From contig VBDR01000028.1 of NCBI GenBank assembly GCA_005882135.1, positions 1 through 64,000 of the forward strand: a stretch of 64,000 bases of DNA, in the 5' to 3' direction. The position numbers and the translations under genes were made by a program. This stretch comes from Chloroflexota bacterium (GTDB lineage: Bacteria > Chloroflexota > Dormibacteria > Dormibacterales > Dormibacteraceae). The notes under the pieces were generated by a model. The model was not told the origin of the DNA and ran no database searches. It saw nothing but the letters and a program-made list of their open reading frames with translations. Every line of letters starts with the position of its first letter. Positions within the stretch are counted from its first letter, which is position 1. Positions 32,601 through 40,644 of this stretch are shown here, piece by piece.

Positions 32601-33895
32601 TGAAGGGCGACGGTTTGGTCGGCTCGTCCGGGCTGCTTTTCACCGGCAATCTCATTGCGCGCGCGATCGGCCTGCTTTTCGTCGTGGCGGCGGCTCGTTT
32701 CCTGGGTCCCGCCAACTACGGCTTGATGGCTTTCGCGCTGGTGATCGCCAGCTTCGGCACGGTCCTGATCAGCAATGCACCGGCGGGCATGTCCGGATTC
32801 CTGGCCCGCAACGCGGGTGACCGAGGCCAGCAGGACAAGTACTTCAGCAACTGGGTGCTCGCGGTGGCGGTGGTGCTCGCCGTGAGCCTGATCGCAATCG
32901 TCCCGATCGGCCTCATCGCCGGCTTGCGTGGATGGATGATCCCCGCTCTCATGACCAACCTGCTGGGGATCGCCATTTTCGAGACCTATCGCAACACTCA
33001 GCGCGGATTGGCCAACTTCGGGGCCATGACCGCCTTCTACATCCTGGCCAACGTCGTGCAGTTTTGTGCCGTGATGATCCTGGGACTGGCCGGATTCCAT
33101 AGCGCCACCATCTTCGTGGCGGTCTATGGACTCACCAACGTGGCTGCGCTCGTGGTCCTGCAGCTGCTGAGCCCGCTTCCGCTGACCTTTGCCTTCCGCG
33201 CCGTGCGGCTGGCGCTCGCCCGTAGGATCGCCCTCATCTCGGCGCCCCTGCTGGTGCAGAGCGCGCTCTTTGCGATCTGGTTCGGGGCTGACCTGATCAT
33301 GGTCCGCTTCTTCCTTCCAGCCACCAACACCGGCGATTACGCAGCGTCCAAGACCCTCGTCAACCTCATTGCTCTGCCTGCGGGCGCCATCGGCAGCGCG
33401 CTTGTCCCGCGAATCGCGACCCTCACCGGACCACCATTCAGGCGGCAGCTGGTCAAAGCGCTGCTCCTGGCGGCTGCGCTCGCCGTCCCGGCTCTGGTTG
33501 TCCTCGTCGCGCTCGGCAAGCCGATCGTTGCGCTCGTCTTCGGCGCCAGGTATCCGCATGCGGTGGAGGCGCTGCCGTGGCTCGCTGCGGGGATGTGCGC
33601 CTACGCCTTCTACGTCGTGCTCGAAAGCGTCTGGGTCGGTTTGGGCCGCCCCTTGATCGACGCCGTCGCCACCGCATGCGGCATGGTGATGACGATCGCG
33701 ATCGGGTTGGTGCTGATTTCAGGGACCGGCCTTCCCGGCGCCGGCGCTGCGTTTGCCCTGGGAGCCCTCACCCAGCTCGCGGTGATCGGCGCGTTCACCC
33801 TCATCGTGTACATGCGATCGACCCACGCTGGACGTCCGATCGGCCGGCCCGCCAGCCTCGAAGCCGCGCCGGCCGTGAACGTCGGGGCGGTCTGA
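29675..33895 (+). CDS. Fusion: PRTase-like + kinase-like + HAD phosphatase + Wzx-like flippase
   Basis: A single 1406-residue reading frame. Residues about 180-300 look like a type I phosphoribosyltransferase: ILTVGLRSSGSYTAPLCAAYL, then IMLSDDPPSTGNSLREV in place of the PRPP loop. About 350-650 is a poorly defined region with faint kinase-like traits (YAKGTGLGYLGDHSL, AIYDLASAVVEYE). About 668-905 is a HAD phosphatase: AIDIDGVL, LVTGRS, a DKGKGLNRL lysine region and GDSPEDLATF. About 905-960 is a cysteine-bearing linker. About 975-1395 is a polysaccharide flippase of the Wzx type (GNLIARAIGLLFVVAAARFLGPANYG; about 12 helices). I infer ribose-phosphate transfer to a lipid-linked glycan, dephosphorylation and export in one protein. 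GTG 29675 is the likely start, after a weak site. Confidence 0.8.
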   Translation: MPPFPTHDLLADFGELRHRLSLILEDESRASRADLVDAFLLACGLNQILEDYMGDGGAMLAAAARVVRDGAPRGLNRLSRPLGGTARWMQRRRDGGQLRSLQRQLALVVDSLADDMVRGVEAFGTPEITCREVLTHRLEGLSELHADVQSRVIRLPTCFRSLDQDPRDFGRLVDRFAELQPDRVRPILTVGLRSSGSYTAPLCAAYLRAAGYQPVDTITIRPRQRWLPGEVERLRTAVSTSATIMLSDDPPSTGNSLREVARNLEAMGVDRDRIVIAVASTSDQLPESIAEYRHAVLPASHWAIHDRLSDDAIRQTLSELLAGVTIDVSSTDGRTTQVRVTGIRSVTRINLPPTMDPSLGSVSRRHARALFSVELVDEAEVAHRHLIYAKGTGLGYLGDHSLAVSTPLHEYLPAIYGLREGLMFRAWLPDEWNVARGQGLDLRILTRRIARYVLARRDALATGSDITDRLAGEGPSWKQASLLLRRGFGMLRLLALPIADHVALRLLRPSQPSVIDGSMALKEWFAQPGAGEAGIRKVDFDERAFCNQDLIKNLHCYDAIYDLASAVVEYEQRTSERDRSDEFVESLRCEYERALGSSTTEERWLLHQLVHNVTDQIFITQELADRKGASDPQIAQALTASQRSSSRAAQRYYRARFFLDIQVPAHGPLCAIDIDGVLESDQMGFPSVTPAGALALRALHIHGFRPVLVTGRSLDEVRERCRAYSLPGGVAEYGATVYARNPERTVQLSGDDAAERLGQLRARLALEAGVHLDETYRGIVRAYRFDLKGRRRHLEPATLKLLAPDVERLRLRQVDGAYQTDFVPEEVDKGKGLNRLRDMLGGADIPVALAVGDSPEDLATFPIAVKGFAPGNAQDDVRKAARELPNLHLTRRRAQVGLAEAAASVIGHRPGECASCARPDVDAEGRLLLTVMSAPDGRKVHKLFTIASAGLQLMLPWGACGNSVLGVAREAGRRILKGDGLVGSSGLLFTGNLIARAIGLLFVVAAARFLGPANYGLMAFALVIASFGTVLISNAPAGMSGFLARNAGDRGQQDKYFSNWVLAVAVVLAVSLIAIVPIGLIAGLRGWMIPALMTNLLGIAIFETYRNTQRGLANFGAMTAFYILANVVQFCAVMILGLAGFHSATIFVAVYGLTNVAALVVLQLLSPLPLTFAFRAVRLALARRIALISAPLLVQSALFAIWFGADLIMVRFFLPATNTGDYAASKTLVNLIALPAGAIGSALVPRIATLTGPPFRRQLVKALLLAAALAVPALVVLVALGKPIVALVFGARYPHAVEALPWLAAGMCAYAFYVVLESVWVGLGRPLIDAVATACGMVMTIAIGLVLISGTGLPGAGAAFALGALTQLAVIGAFTLIVYMRSTHAGRPIGRPASLEAAPAVNVGAV

Positions 33896-33901
33896 GAGTT
33901 G

Positions 33902-34834
33902 ATGAATCCGCTGCGCGCCACGGTCGTCATCCCGACCCGCAACCGCCGTGCCCTATTGATGCGAACGCTCGACTCGCTGGAGCAGCAGGAGGCGCCCGCG
34001 GACGAATACGACGTGCTGGTGGTCCTCGACGGGACTGAAGATGATTCCGAAGCATGGCTCCAGCGGCGCCGGCCGGAGCATGCGCTCCGCTGGGTTAGCC
34101 AGCGGCAGGGCGGTCTGGCCGACGCGCGCAATACCGGCGCCAGGCATGCCGCGCATGACGTCCTTCTCTTTTACGACGACGACATGCTTGCGGATCGGGC
34201 CCTGGTTCTAGCTCATCTGAGCGCGCACCGCACGCACGCCGACGTTCTCGTCCAGGGTTACTACCCGATGGCGCCCGCATATTTGAAAGGTGGCGCTGCA
34301 ATCGCTTATGACCGGTCGCACCGCGGCGCGATCGCCGCCATGGAGGCGTCGCCTGGTGGGGGCGCCACCATCTGGGGCGGCAACATCTCGATTCGCAAGT
34401 CGACCTTCAACCGCATCGGCGGCTTTGACCCGAAGAACTTCCGCGAATACGGCGGGGAGGACGCCGACTTCGGACTGAAGGCGATTGCGGCGGGCGTGCC
34501 GGTCGTTCTGGCCAAGGAGGCGTTGGCGCTCCACATGCGCAGAGTCACCTACGCCAGCCACCGGCGGCAAGGGTTTGCCGAGGGCGTATCGCTGGCCAAC
34601 CTCGAAAGGGTGCACGGCACGCGGGTGGAGGCAATCAACGGTGGTGGCGTCGGCGGGGCCTTCGACCGCGTAGCAGGCGCGCTCTGGTCACTCCCGCGCA
34701 TCGCGGACGGCGTCGGACACCTGCTCTCAGGCGGGATGTGGCTCGTGGACCGGGGAATGCCGGCGCCGGTGCAGCTGCGAATGGCGCGTGTCGTCCATAG
34801 GTTCTACAAGGTTGGCGGGCTCCTGCACCGCTAG
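33902..34834 (+). CDS. Family 2 glycosyltransferase
   Basis: A protein of about 310 residues with the GT-A fold. The N-terminus has VVIPTRNRRALLMRTLDSLEQQ, then ADARNTGARHAAHDVLLFYDDDM, the metal-binding DDD (DxD). A later GGNISIRKSTFNRIGGFDPKNFREYGGEDADFGLK carries the catalytic acidic region (ED) of GT2. The tail has one or two hydrophobic stretches. It should add one sugar to a lipid-linked intermediate in the cytoplasm. It starts 6 bases after the fusion protein gene, and its final residues overlap the convergent deacetylase-like gene by four bases. TTG 33899 immediately before is possible. Confidence 0.92.
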   Translation: MNPLRATVVIPTRNRRALLMRTLDSLEQQEAPADEYDVLVVLDGTEDDSEAWLQRRRPEHALRWVSQRQGGLADARNTGARHAAHDVLLFYDDDMLADRALVLAHLSAHRTHADVLVQGYYPMAPAYLKGGAAIAYDRSHRGAIAAMEASPGGGATIWGGNISIRKSTFNRIGGFDPKNFREYGGEDADFGLKAIAAGVPVVLAKEALALHMRRVTYASHRRQGFAEGVSLANLERVHGTRVEAINGGGVGGAFDRVAGALWSLPRIADGVGHLLSGGMWLVDRGMPAPVQLRMARVVHRFYKVGGLLHR

Positions 34835-36663
34835 GCGACATGCCCGACCGCGCACGGCCTGTCCTCCATGGGGTCGGGGAGGGTTTCCGCACCCGGACGC
34901 GCAACCCTTACCAGCGCCGTTGCTCCGGGCGTGACCTCCAGCTCGAGATCGGAACCATGGGCTACATCCGCGCCGCTTGTCAGAGCGCCCCCGCTCGGAA
35001 GGTAGGGACGATGCACGCGATAGCGTCGGATCGCGGTGCTTGGGTTGTGAAGGCAGGCGAGATTGGCGGTCATCAGCACGTCCCAGGCCTCAACGTTGGG
35101 ACGGCGCCTCTGGACGTAACCGTGTCGCGTTATCTCTTCGAGCCCAAGCCAGCTGACGCCCGAGATCGCCACCTGGTTAACGCGCCGCGCCAGCGCGCGC
35201 ACTGGTTCAAAGTCGTCACCAACGTTGCTCCGGTGCCCGAAGTACAGCACCGGTCGTCCAAGCATCAGGTCGAACGGAAAGGTCTCATCAGCCAGGTTGC
35301 GGCGCCATAGCAGTGGGAAGCCGTCCCACGCGAGGTCAGCCGGTCGCATGCCCGCGTCCTCGTCATCGGGTCGCGATGCGCCCAGCGGGTAGCGGTCGAG
35401 CCAGTTCGAGGTCGCGAGGAAGCCACACGCGCCGAGCTCCCCGATCACGCTCGCCGGGCCGAGGCCGTGGGGAAAAACCATCACCCTGTCGAGCGCATGA
35501 CCGGTGCGGCGCGCGAACTCGCGGCCGCGGGCGGCCGCTTCCCTGATCGCGCCGCGCTGTCGCTCCAGAGGCCGGCTTCGGAACCGGCTGTGCCCGTTGT
35601 CGGAGGCAAAGAACTCGTAACCGTCGTGGTCGTTGCCGTGATAGCAGGCGCTGATGCGGCCGTGATTGTTTGCAAGCAGGGCGACCGTCGACCGATCTGC
35701 GAGGCGCAGCTCCCGGGGGACGGTCGCGACCGTGAGGTGAAAGTTGCCCGCGGATGCGGCGGCGAGGGCCGCCCCGAAATCGAGGCCGAGCAAACCCTGA
35801 CGCAGCATTGGATCGTCGATCGTGAAGTTGGCCATCGCGAACGGGCTGTGCCAGGCCGCCTCCCCGTAGAGAGAACGGACGATCAGGAATGCCGGCAGGA
35901 CGCCCAATGCATGCTCCGGTTGCAGGAGGTCGACCGCCCTGCCCTCGCCCGGCGACGGCCCGACGGCCAGCACCAGCCTGCCGCCGGCGACGCCTATCTG
36001 CACGACGGCCGGCAGCAGATCAGCATCCGCGTTCAACCAGGCAATCGGGGTCGCGGCCGGAGAGGCCTCGAAGAAGCAATCGCCTTCGTCGTTCTGGATC
36101 TCCAGGCCGCTCATCTCGGCCGTGATCTCCGGCCGGAGAGCGGAGAACCTCAGCGCGGCGGCCCTCTGCGCCAGAGGCCGGGAGCGAGGCAGCTCCACGC
36201 CCAGCTCTCGGGCCAGGGCCTGCAGCCAGGCGTCGGCCGCCGGCGTGATCTCGCCGATGAAGATGGTGCCGCCGGCCCGGAGGTAGCTCAGCACGTCCGC
36301 GCCGCGGACGGTGGGCCCGGCATCCGCCGTGACGGCGACCAGCGGCCATTGCTCGGTGGTCGCGCGCCTGAAGATCGATGGCCCGTCACCAGTTCGCAGG
36401 TCGATGCCGAAATGAGCCGCCGCCAGGCTGAAGGCCGACCGGGCGGACGCGCTGAGGAGCCCCGCGGTAGCGGCCCTGGGAGCCGCGGATTTCGTGCCGG
36501 CTAGGTTGCGGGGTGTGACCATGCGGACGCGGGCGCGCGAAACCGAACGCTTGGCGAAACCGAGCTGGTCTTTGCCCAGGGCAGAACGCAGCGATTCTTC
36601 CAAGCTCCACACGCGGTGGCGGAATGCTTCGGGCAGCACGCCGATCGAGCTCAGCCTGGACAT
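34831..36663 (-). CDS. NodB-like polysaccharide deacetylase family protein
   Basis: A protein of about 610 residues. The N-terminal about 300 residues have an unassigned alpha/beta region with GGTIFIGEI. The C-terminal half has the metal triad of carbohydrate esterase 4: FTIDDPMLRQG (DD), YHGNDHDG (HxxxH) and a later FPHGLGP. The usual substrate is an N-acetyl sugar in a polymer. ATG 36663 gives the start MSRLSSIGV; an ATG at 36783 exists but lies before an unconserved stretch. It is the only minus-strand gene inside a plus-strand block. It is a paralogue, by motif pattern, of the gene at 40629. Confidence 0.75.
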   Translation of the reverse strand: MSRLSSIGVLPEAFRHRVWSLEESLRSALGKDQLGFAKRSVSRARVRMVTPRNLAGTKSAAPRAATAGLLSASARSAFSLAAAHFGIDLRTGDGPSIFRRATTEQWPLVAVTADAGPTVRGADVLSYLRAGGTIFIGEITPAADAWLQALARELGVELPRSRPLAQRAAALRFSALRPEITAEMSGLEIQNDEGDCFFEASPAATPIAWLNADADLLPAVVQIGVAGGRLVLAVGPSPGEGRAVDLLQPEHALGVLPAFLIVRSLYGEAAWHSPFAMANFTIDDPMLRQGLLGLDFGAALAAASAGNFHLTVATVPRELRLADRSTVALLANNHGRISACYHGNDHDGYEFFASDNGHSRFRSRPLERQRGAIREAAARGREFARRTGHALDRVMVFPHGLGPASVIGELGACGFLATSNWLDRYPLGASRPDDEDAGMRPADLAWDGFPLLWRRNLADETFPFDLMLGRPVLYFGHRSNVGDDFEPVRALARRVNQVAISGVSWLGLEEITRHGYVQRRRPNVEAWDVLMTANLACLHNPSTAIRRYRVHRPYLPSGGALTSGADVAHGSDLELEVTPGATALVRVARPGAETLPDPMEDRPCAVGHVA

Positions 36664-36823
36664 CCGGTAGCCAATTCCACTCCATCGAATAGTGTGCAAT
36701 CGCGCCCGTCGGCCGGCGCCGTGCATGAACAGAAGCCGGGCGGGACAAATGCCTAACCACTGTCCAGGCCGAAGGCAAATCAAACCATTGATCGTCCTGG
36801 CGGCTGATTGCTAGGCTCGCCCC

Positions 36824-37414
36824 ATGGCTCAAGCGTCAAGAATTCACCGCACGGCGGATGTATCGGTGTCCGCATCTGTCGGCGACGCCACCCAGATCTG
36901 GAACGAGGTGCAGGTGAGAGACGGCGCCCGCATTGGCTCTGAATGCGTTTTGGGGAAGGGCGTTTACGTCGACGTCGGCGTTGTCATCGGAGACCGTGTC
37001 AAGCTCGAGAACCGGGTCTCGGTATTCAGGGGCGCGCGGCTGGCGAGCGGCGTTTTCGTAGGACCGCACACCTGTCTCCTCAATGACAAGCGGCCCCGAG
37101 CAGTCACCCCCGACGGCAGGCCCAAGGGCGCGGAAGACTGGACGGTCAGCGGGGTCAGCATCAAGGAAGGCGCTGCTGTCGGCGGCGGCTGCACGATCCT
37201 GCCTGGCGTCACCGTGGGCCGGTTTGCGATGGTGGGAGCCGGATCGGTGGTCACCCGGGACGTCCCCGATCACGGCCTCGTGGTGGGCAATCCGGCGCGC
37301 CTCATCGGCTACGTTTGCGAGTGCGGTGGCCGGCTGCAAGTGGACGGCGTGTGCACCGTCTGCTCCCGAATCCATCGAGGCGGCTTCGAACAGTTGGCCA
37401 GGGCAGCCTCATGA
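36824..37414 (+). CDS. WlbB/FdtC-like hexapeptide-repeat acyltransferase
   Basis: A 196-residue left-handed beta-helix enzyme. Hexapeptide turns (VGDATQIW, IGSECVLGKGVYVDVGVVIG, VSIKEGAAVGGGCTILPGVTVG) match the WlbB/FdtC/PglD-like group that acylates an amino group on a nucleotide sugar with acetyl-CoA or an acyl-ACP. A C-terminal zinc-ribbon-like CECGG...CTVC extends it by about 30 residues, unusual for the family. The gene overlaps the DegT aminotransferase gene by four bases, the common pairing of the two enzymes. Confidence 0.88.
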   Translation: MAQASRIHRTADVSVSASVGDATQIWNEVQVRDGARIGSECVLGKGVYVDVGVVIGDRVKLENRVSVFRGARLASGVFVGPHTCLLNDKRPRAVTPDGRPKGAEDWTVSGVSIKEGAAVGGGCTILPGVTVGRFAMVGAGSVVTRDVPDHGLVVGNPARLIGYVCECGGRLQVDGVCTVCSRIHRGGFEQLARAAS

Positions 37415-38490
37415 TCCCGATCGCGAAGCCGTTTCTGGGCGTCGAGGAAGAGGCCGCCGTCGTCGAGGTGATGCGCTCTGGTGCCCTCGCCCAGGGCGAG
37501 AAGGTGCGCGCCTTCGAGCTCGCGTTTGCTGACGCCATGGGGGCGCGCTTTGCGGTCGCCACCTCGAACGGGACGACGGCGCTCTACCTCGCACTGCTGG
37601 CCCACGGCATCGGCCCCGGCGACGAGGTGATCACAAGCCCGCTGACATTCATCGCAACGGCAAATGCGATCGCGCAAACCGGGGCCAGGCCGGTGCTCGC
37701 CGACATCGACGATTCGCTGAACCTCGACCCGCAGGCTGCGGCGGAGCTGATCGGTCCCCGCACCAAGGCGATCATGCCTGTCCACCTCCACGGCAATCCG
37801 TGCGATATGCCCGCATTTCTCGCCCTCGCGGACGAGCACGGGCTCGCCCTGATCCAGGACGCCTGCCAGGCTGTCGGCGCAACCATCGCCGGCACGCCCC
37901 TCGGCGTCTTCGGCACGGCGGCCTACTCGCTCTACGCAACCAAGAACATCACCACTGGCGAAGGCGGGATGGTGATCACAAACGATCCCCGGGTGGCACA
38001 GACGTGCGCGAGCCTCAGGCACCAGGCGTATTCGAACCAGGCTTACGTCCATGAGGTCATCGGCTACAACTTCCGCATGACGGAGATGCAGGCTGCCATC
38101 GGGCTGGTTCAGCTAGGGCGGCTGAAAGTGATCACGGAAAGGCGTCGCGACCATGCGCGTTACTACGACGCGCACATCACATCTGAGCGGTTTCTACGCC
38201 CGCGCGTGGCTCCGGGTCATCGCCACGTCTACCACCAGTACACGCTTCGAGCTCCACGGCCCGGTGGCCTGTCTCGAGATGAGATTCGCACCAGGCTGGA
38301 GCAGGCGGGAGTCGGCACCGGCGTCTACTACCCGGTCCCTGTGCACAGGCAGCCGGCCTACCGCCACCACGCGAACCCGTCCTGCCCTCGGGCCGAGGCC
38401 GCCGCGACGGACATCTTCTCGATTCCGGTCCACCCCGGGGTGTCGGACGCTGAGCGGAAGGTGGTCGCCGAGGCCGTCAACGCCCTCTGA
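37411..38490 (+). CDS. DegT/DnrJ/EryC1-family sugar aminotransferase
   Basis: A 359-residue PLP enzyme that installs an amino group on a keto-sugar nucleotide. It starts at ATG 37411 (MIPIAKPFLG), overlapping the acyltransferase stop. ATSNGTTALYLALLA is the cofactor region, QDACQAVGA the conserved Asp/aromatic region, and SLYATKNITTGEGGM carries the PLP lysine. With the acyltransferase before it and the Gfo/Idh oxidoreductase at 44433-45623, it could make a 3-amino-3-deoxy or 2,3-diamino sugar in the manner of WlbA-WlbC-WlbB. The following gene is an ACP. Confidence 0.93.
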   Translation: MIPIAKPFLGVEEEAAVVEVMRSGALAQGEKVRAFELAFADAMGARFAVATSNGTTALYLALLAHGIGPGDEVITSPLTFIATANAIAQTGARPVLADIDDSLNLDPQAAAELIGPRTKAIMPVHLHGNPCDMPAFLALADEHGLALIQDACQAVGATIAGTPLGVFGTAAYSLYATKNITTGEGGMVITNDPRVAQTCASLRHQAYSNQAYVHEVIGYNFRMTEMQAAIGLVQLGRLKVITERRRDHARYYDAHITSERFLRPRVAPGHRHVYHQYTLRAPRPGGLSRDEIRTRLEQAGVGTGVYYPVPVHRQPAYRHHANPSCPRAEAAATDIFSIPVHPGVSDAERKVVAEAVNAL

Positions 38491-38491
38491 C

Positions 38492-38746
38492 ATGATCGCC
38501 GAGCAGCCGCTTGAGGACCTGTTGCGAACGCTTTTCTCGCTGCCAGACCTGGAGCTCGGACCCGAAACTGGTTTCGCCGAGATCCCCGGCTGGGATTCGC
38601 TGTCCCACGTCAACGTGATCTTCGAGGTCGAGCGGCGCTTTGGCGTGCGCTTCAGCGATCAGGAGCTGGACCGCTTGCAGGAGCTGGCCACAATCGGTGA
38701 GCTGCAGTCGTTCATCGACGAGAAGCCGCACCCCGCCGGTTCGTGA
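38492..38746 (+). CDS. Acyl carrier protein
   Basis: An 84-residue ACP. Serine 36 in IPGWDSLSHVN is the phosphopantetheine attachment site (usual DSL). Helices around it are acidic as expected (VIFEVERRFGVRF, EELD-like DQELDRLQELATIGEL). ATG 38492 lies one base after the aminotransferase stop codon. It overlaps the next gene (FkbH-like) by four bases. It would be loaded by the FkbH-like enzyme with a three-carbon unit and activated by the phosphopantetheinyl transferase at 42158-42823. Confidence 0.88.
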   Translation: MIAEQPLEDLLRTLFSLPDLELGPETGFAEIPGWDSLSHVNVIFEVERRFGVRFSDQELDRLQELATIGELQSFIDEKPHPAGS

Positions 38747-40644
38747 TGGTCGTCACGGGGACGGGCCTCGAGGCTGATCTTGAAGCCGCACTGGATGCCG
38801 AGCGGCCGGATGCCCGCCTGTGCCTGAGGATCGCCGAGGAATATCACCGCCGCGGCGACCGGCAGCAAGCCTTCAGGTGGCTCGCGCGCGTGGTCGATGC
38901 CTCCGACCAGTTCGTCGAGTGGTCCGGGGCGGCAAGCATGCTGGCGCGACTGGCCGCCGAGGAGCGGCCCCTGGCCCGGCGCCAGGCGAGAATCGCGCTG
39001 ACCGGGAGCTACACGCTCAAGCCGTTTGGGGCCCTGCTCCGACTCGCCGCCCTCCGGGAGGGGATCGACGTCGTCCTCCACGAGAGCGGTTACGACCAGT
39101 ACCGGCAGGAGCTGCTCGACGGGGCCAGCCCGCTCTACCGGTTCGAGCCCAGCCACATCGTCATCGCGCCGCATGCGGGGGAGCTGAGATTCTCCGACCC
39201 GGGCGAGGAGCCTTCGCTGCGGCTGTCCAGGGAAGTCGAGCGCTGGAGTGCCCTGTGGGGCGCAGCCAGGCTGCATTCCAATGCGACGGTGGTGCAGCAT
39301 CTCTTCGTCCTGCGTCCCGAGGAATCGCTCGGTCACCTCAGTGCAAGGTTGCAGGGCAGCCGCTATTCCCTCACGCGCGAGCTCAATCGCGCGCTGGCTC
39401 AGGACGCGCCCGAAGGGGTGTTGGTCGTGGACCTCGAGCGGATCGCGGCGGACTTCGGCAAGCGTCAGTGGTTTGACGATCGCTACTGGCACATGACCAA
39501 GCAAGCCGTCGCGCTGGACGCCCTGCCTCTCATCGCCCGCCACACCGCCGCGGTGCTGGCTGCGTCCCTCGGCCTGAGCCGCAAGTGCCTCGTCCTCGAC
39601 CTCGACGGGACGCTGTGGGGGGGGGTGGTCGGTGATGATGGGCTGCCGGGAATCCGGCTTGGGACCGGCGCCGACGGGGAGGCGTTCGTCGCGTTCCAGG
39701 AGTACGTGCTCGAGCTCAAATCCCGCGGCATCGTTCTCGCCGTCGTCTCCAAGAACGACGACGCGGTGGCGCGCCTCCCGTTCGAGCGACATCCCGACAT
39801 GCGGATCAAGCTCGACGACATCGCGGTTTTCCGCGCCAACTGGGACGACAAGGCGACCAACCTCACGGCGATCGCGCAGTCGCTGGGCATCGGCCTCGAT
39901 GCACTCACGTTCGTCGACGACAACGTCCTGGAGCGACAGCTCGTGCGCCGCATGCTGCCGGAGGTTGACGTCGTCGACCTGCCGGAGGATCCCTCCGCGT
40001 ATGTGCGCCGGATGGCCGACTACCTGAGGTTCGAGACCGTCTCCCTCACCGACGAGGACCTGAATCGGACCGAGCAGTACCGCGCCAGGAACGCCGTGGA
40101 GGCGCTCCGCCAGTCGACCGTCAGCCTGGACGAGTTTCTGGCCAGCCTGAAGATGGCCGCTTACGTCGCCCCATTCGACGAGCTGCACCTGCCGCGCATC
40201 GCACAGCTGATGGGCAAGACCAACCAGTTCAACCTGACCGGCTTGAGATGCAGCGAGGACGAGCTTCGCCGGCTGATGGGCGACCCGGATGCCGTCCATC
40301 TGTACCTCAGGCTGAAAGACCGGTTCACCGACCACGGCCTGGTGGCGGTTCTCATTGGCCGGCGAGAGGGCTCCTTGATGCTTATCGAGAGCTGGCTGAT
40401 GAGCTGCCGGGTCATCGGCCGGGCCGTCGAGGAGTGGATGCTCGAGGAGCTGTGCCTGCGCGCCACCGCGATCGGCTGCGCAAGGCTGAGAGGGAGTTAC
40501 ATCCCCTCGGGCCGCAACGAGCTGGTGCGCGACCTGTACCCGCGTCTTGGCTTTGTCCAGGCCGGCGAGGGCGCCTGGGAGCTGGATCTGCAGGACCGGA
40601 CGCCGGCCGCCAGGTCACACATCGGCACATGGGACGGAAAGTAG
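38743..40644 (+). CDS. FkbH-like HAD-IIIC enzyme (glyceroyl-ACP forming)
   Basis: A 633-residue protein with the FkbH layout. Residues 1-270 are an N-terminal extension found in the longer FkbH proteins (SGNH-like, with HIVIAPHAGELRF). About 285-430 is the HAD-IIIC domain (KCLVLDLDGTLWGGVVGDDG, VVSKNDDAVA, TFVDDNVLERQLVR). About 450-625 is a GNAT-like domain (LMGKTNQFNLTG, LIESWLMSCRVIGRAVEEWML). FkbH enzymes take 1,3-bisphosphoglycerate and load a glyceroyl unit on an ACP. GTG 38743 or ATG 38746 are both possible starts. The gene overlaps the ACP and is followed by a deacetylase-like gene. Confidence 0.88.
   Translation: MMVVTGTGLEADLEAALDAERPDARLCLRIAEEYHRRGDRQQAFRWLARVVDASDQFVEWSGAASMLARLAAEERPLARRQARIALTGSYTLKPFGALLRLAALREGIDVVLHESGYDQYRQELLDGASPLYRFEPSHIVIAPHAGELRFSDPGEEPSLRLSREVERWSALWGAARLHSNATVVQHLFVLRPEESLGHLSARLQGSRYSLTRELNRALAQDAPEGVLVVDLERIAADFGKRQWFDDRYWHMTKQAVALDALPLIARHTAAVLAASLGLSRKCLVLDLDGTLWGGVVGDDGLPGIRLGTGADGEAFVAFQEYVLELKSRGIVLAVVSKNDDAVARLPFERHPDMRIKLDDIAVFRANWDDKATNLTAIAQSLGIGLDALTFVDDNVLERQLVRRMLPEVDVVDLPEDPSAYVRRMADYLRFETVSLTDEDLNRTEQYRARNAVEALRQSTVSLDEFLASLKMAAYVAPFDELHLPRIAQLMGKTNQFNLTGLRCSEDELRRLMGDPDAVHLYLRLKDRFTDHGLVAVLIGRREGSLMLIESWLMSCRVIGRAVEEWMLEELCLRATAIGCARLRGSYIPSGRNELVRDLYPRLGFVQAGEGAWELDLQDRTPAARSHIGTWDGK

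Noticed and set aside
31811-33559. Minus-strand frame of about 580 codons opposite the fusion gene
   Set aside because: Antisense of the HAD and flippase parts; no motif of its own.
35467-36504. Plus-strand frame opposite the first NodB-like gene
   Set aside because: The minus-strand protein has the metal triad; the plus-strand frame shows only Arg/Ala/Gly-rich shadow sequence.
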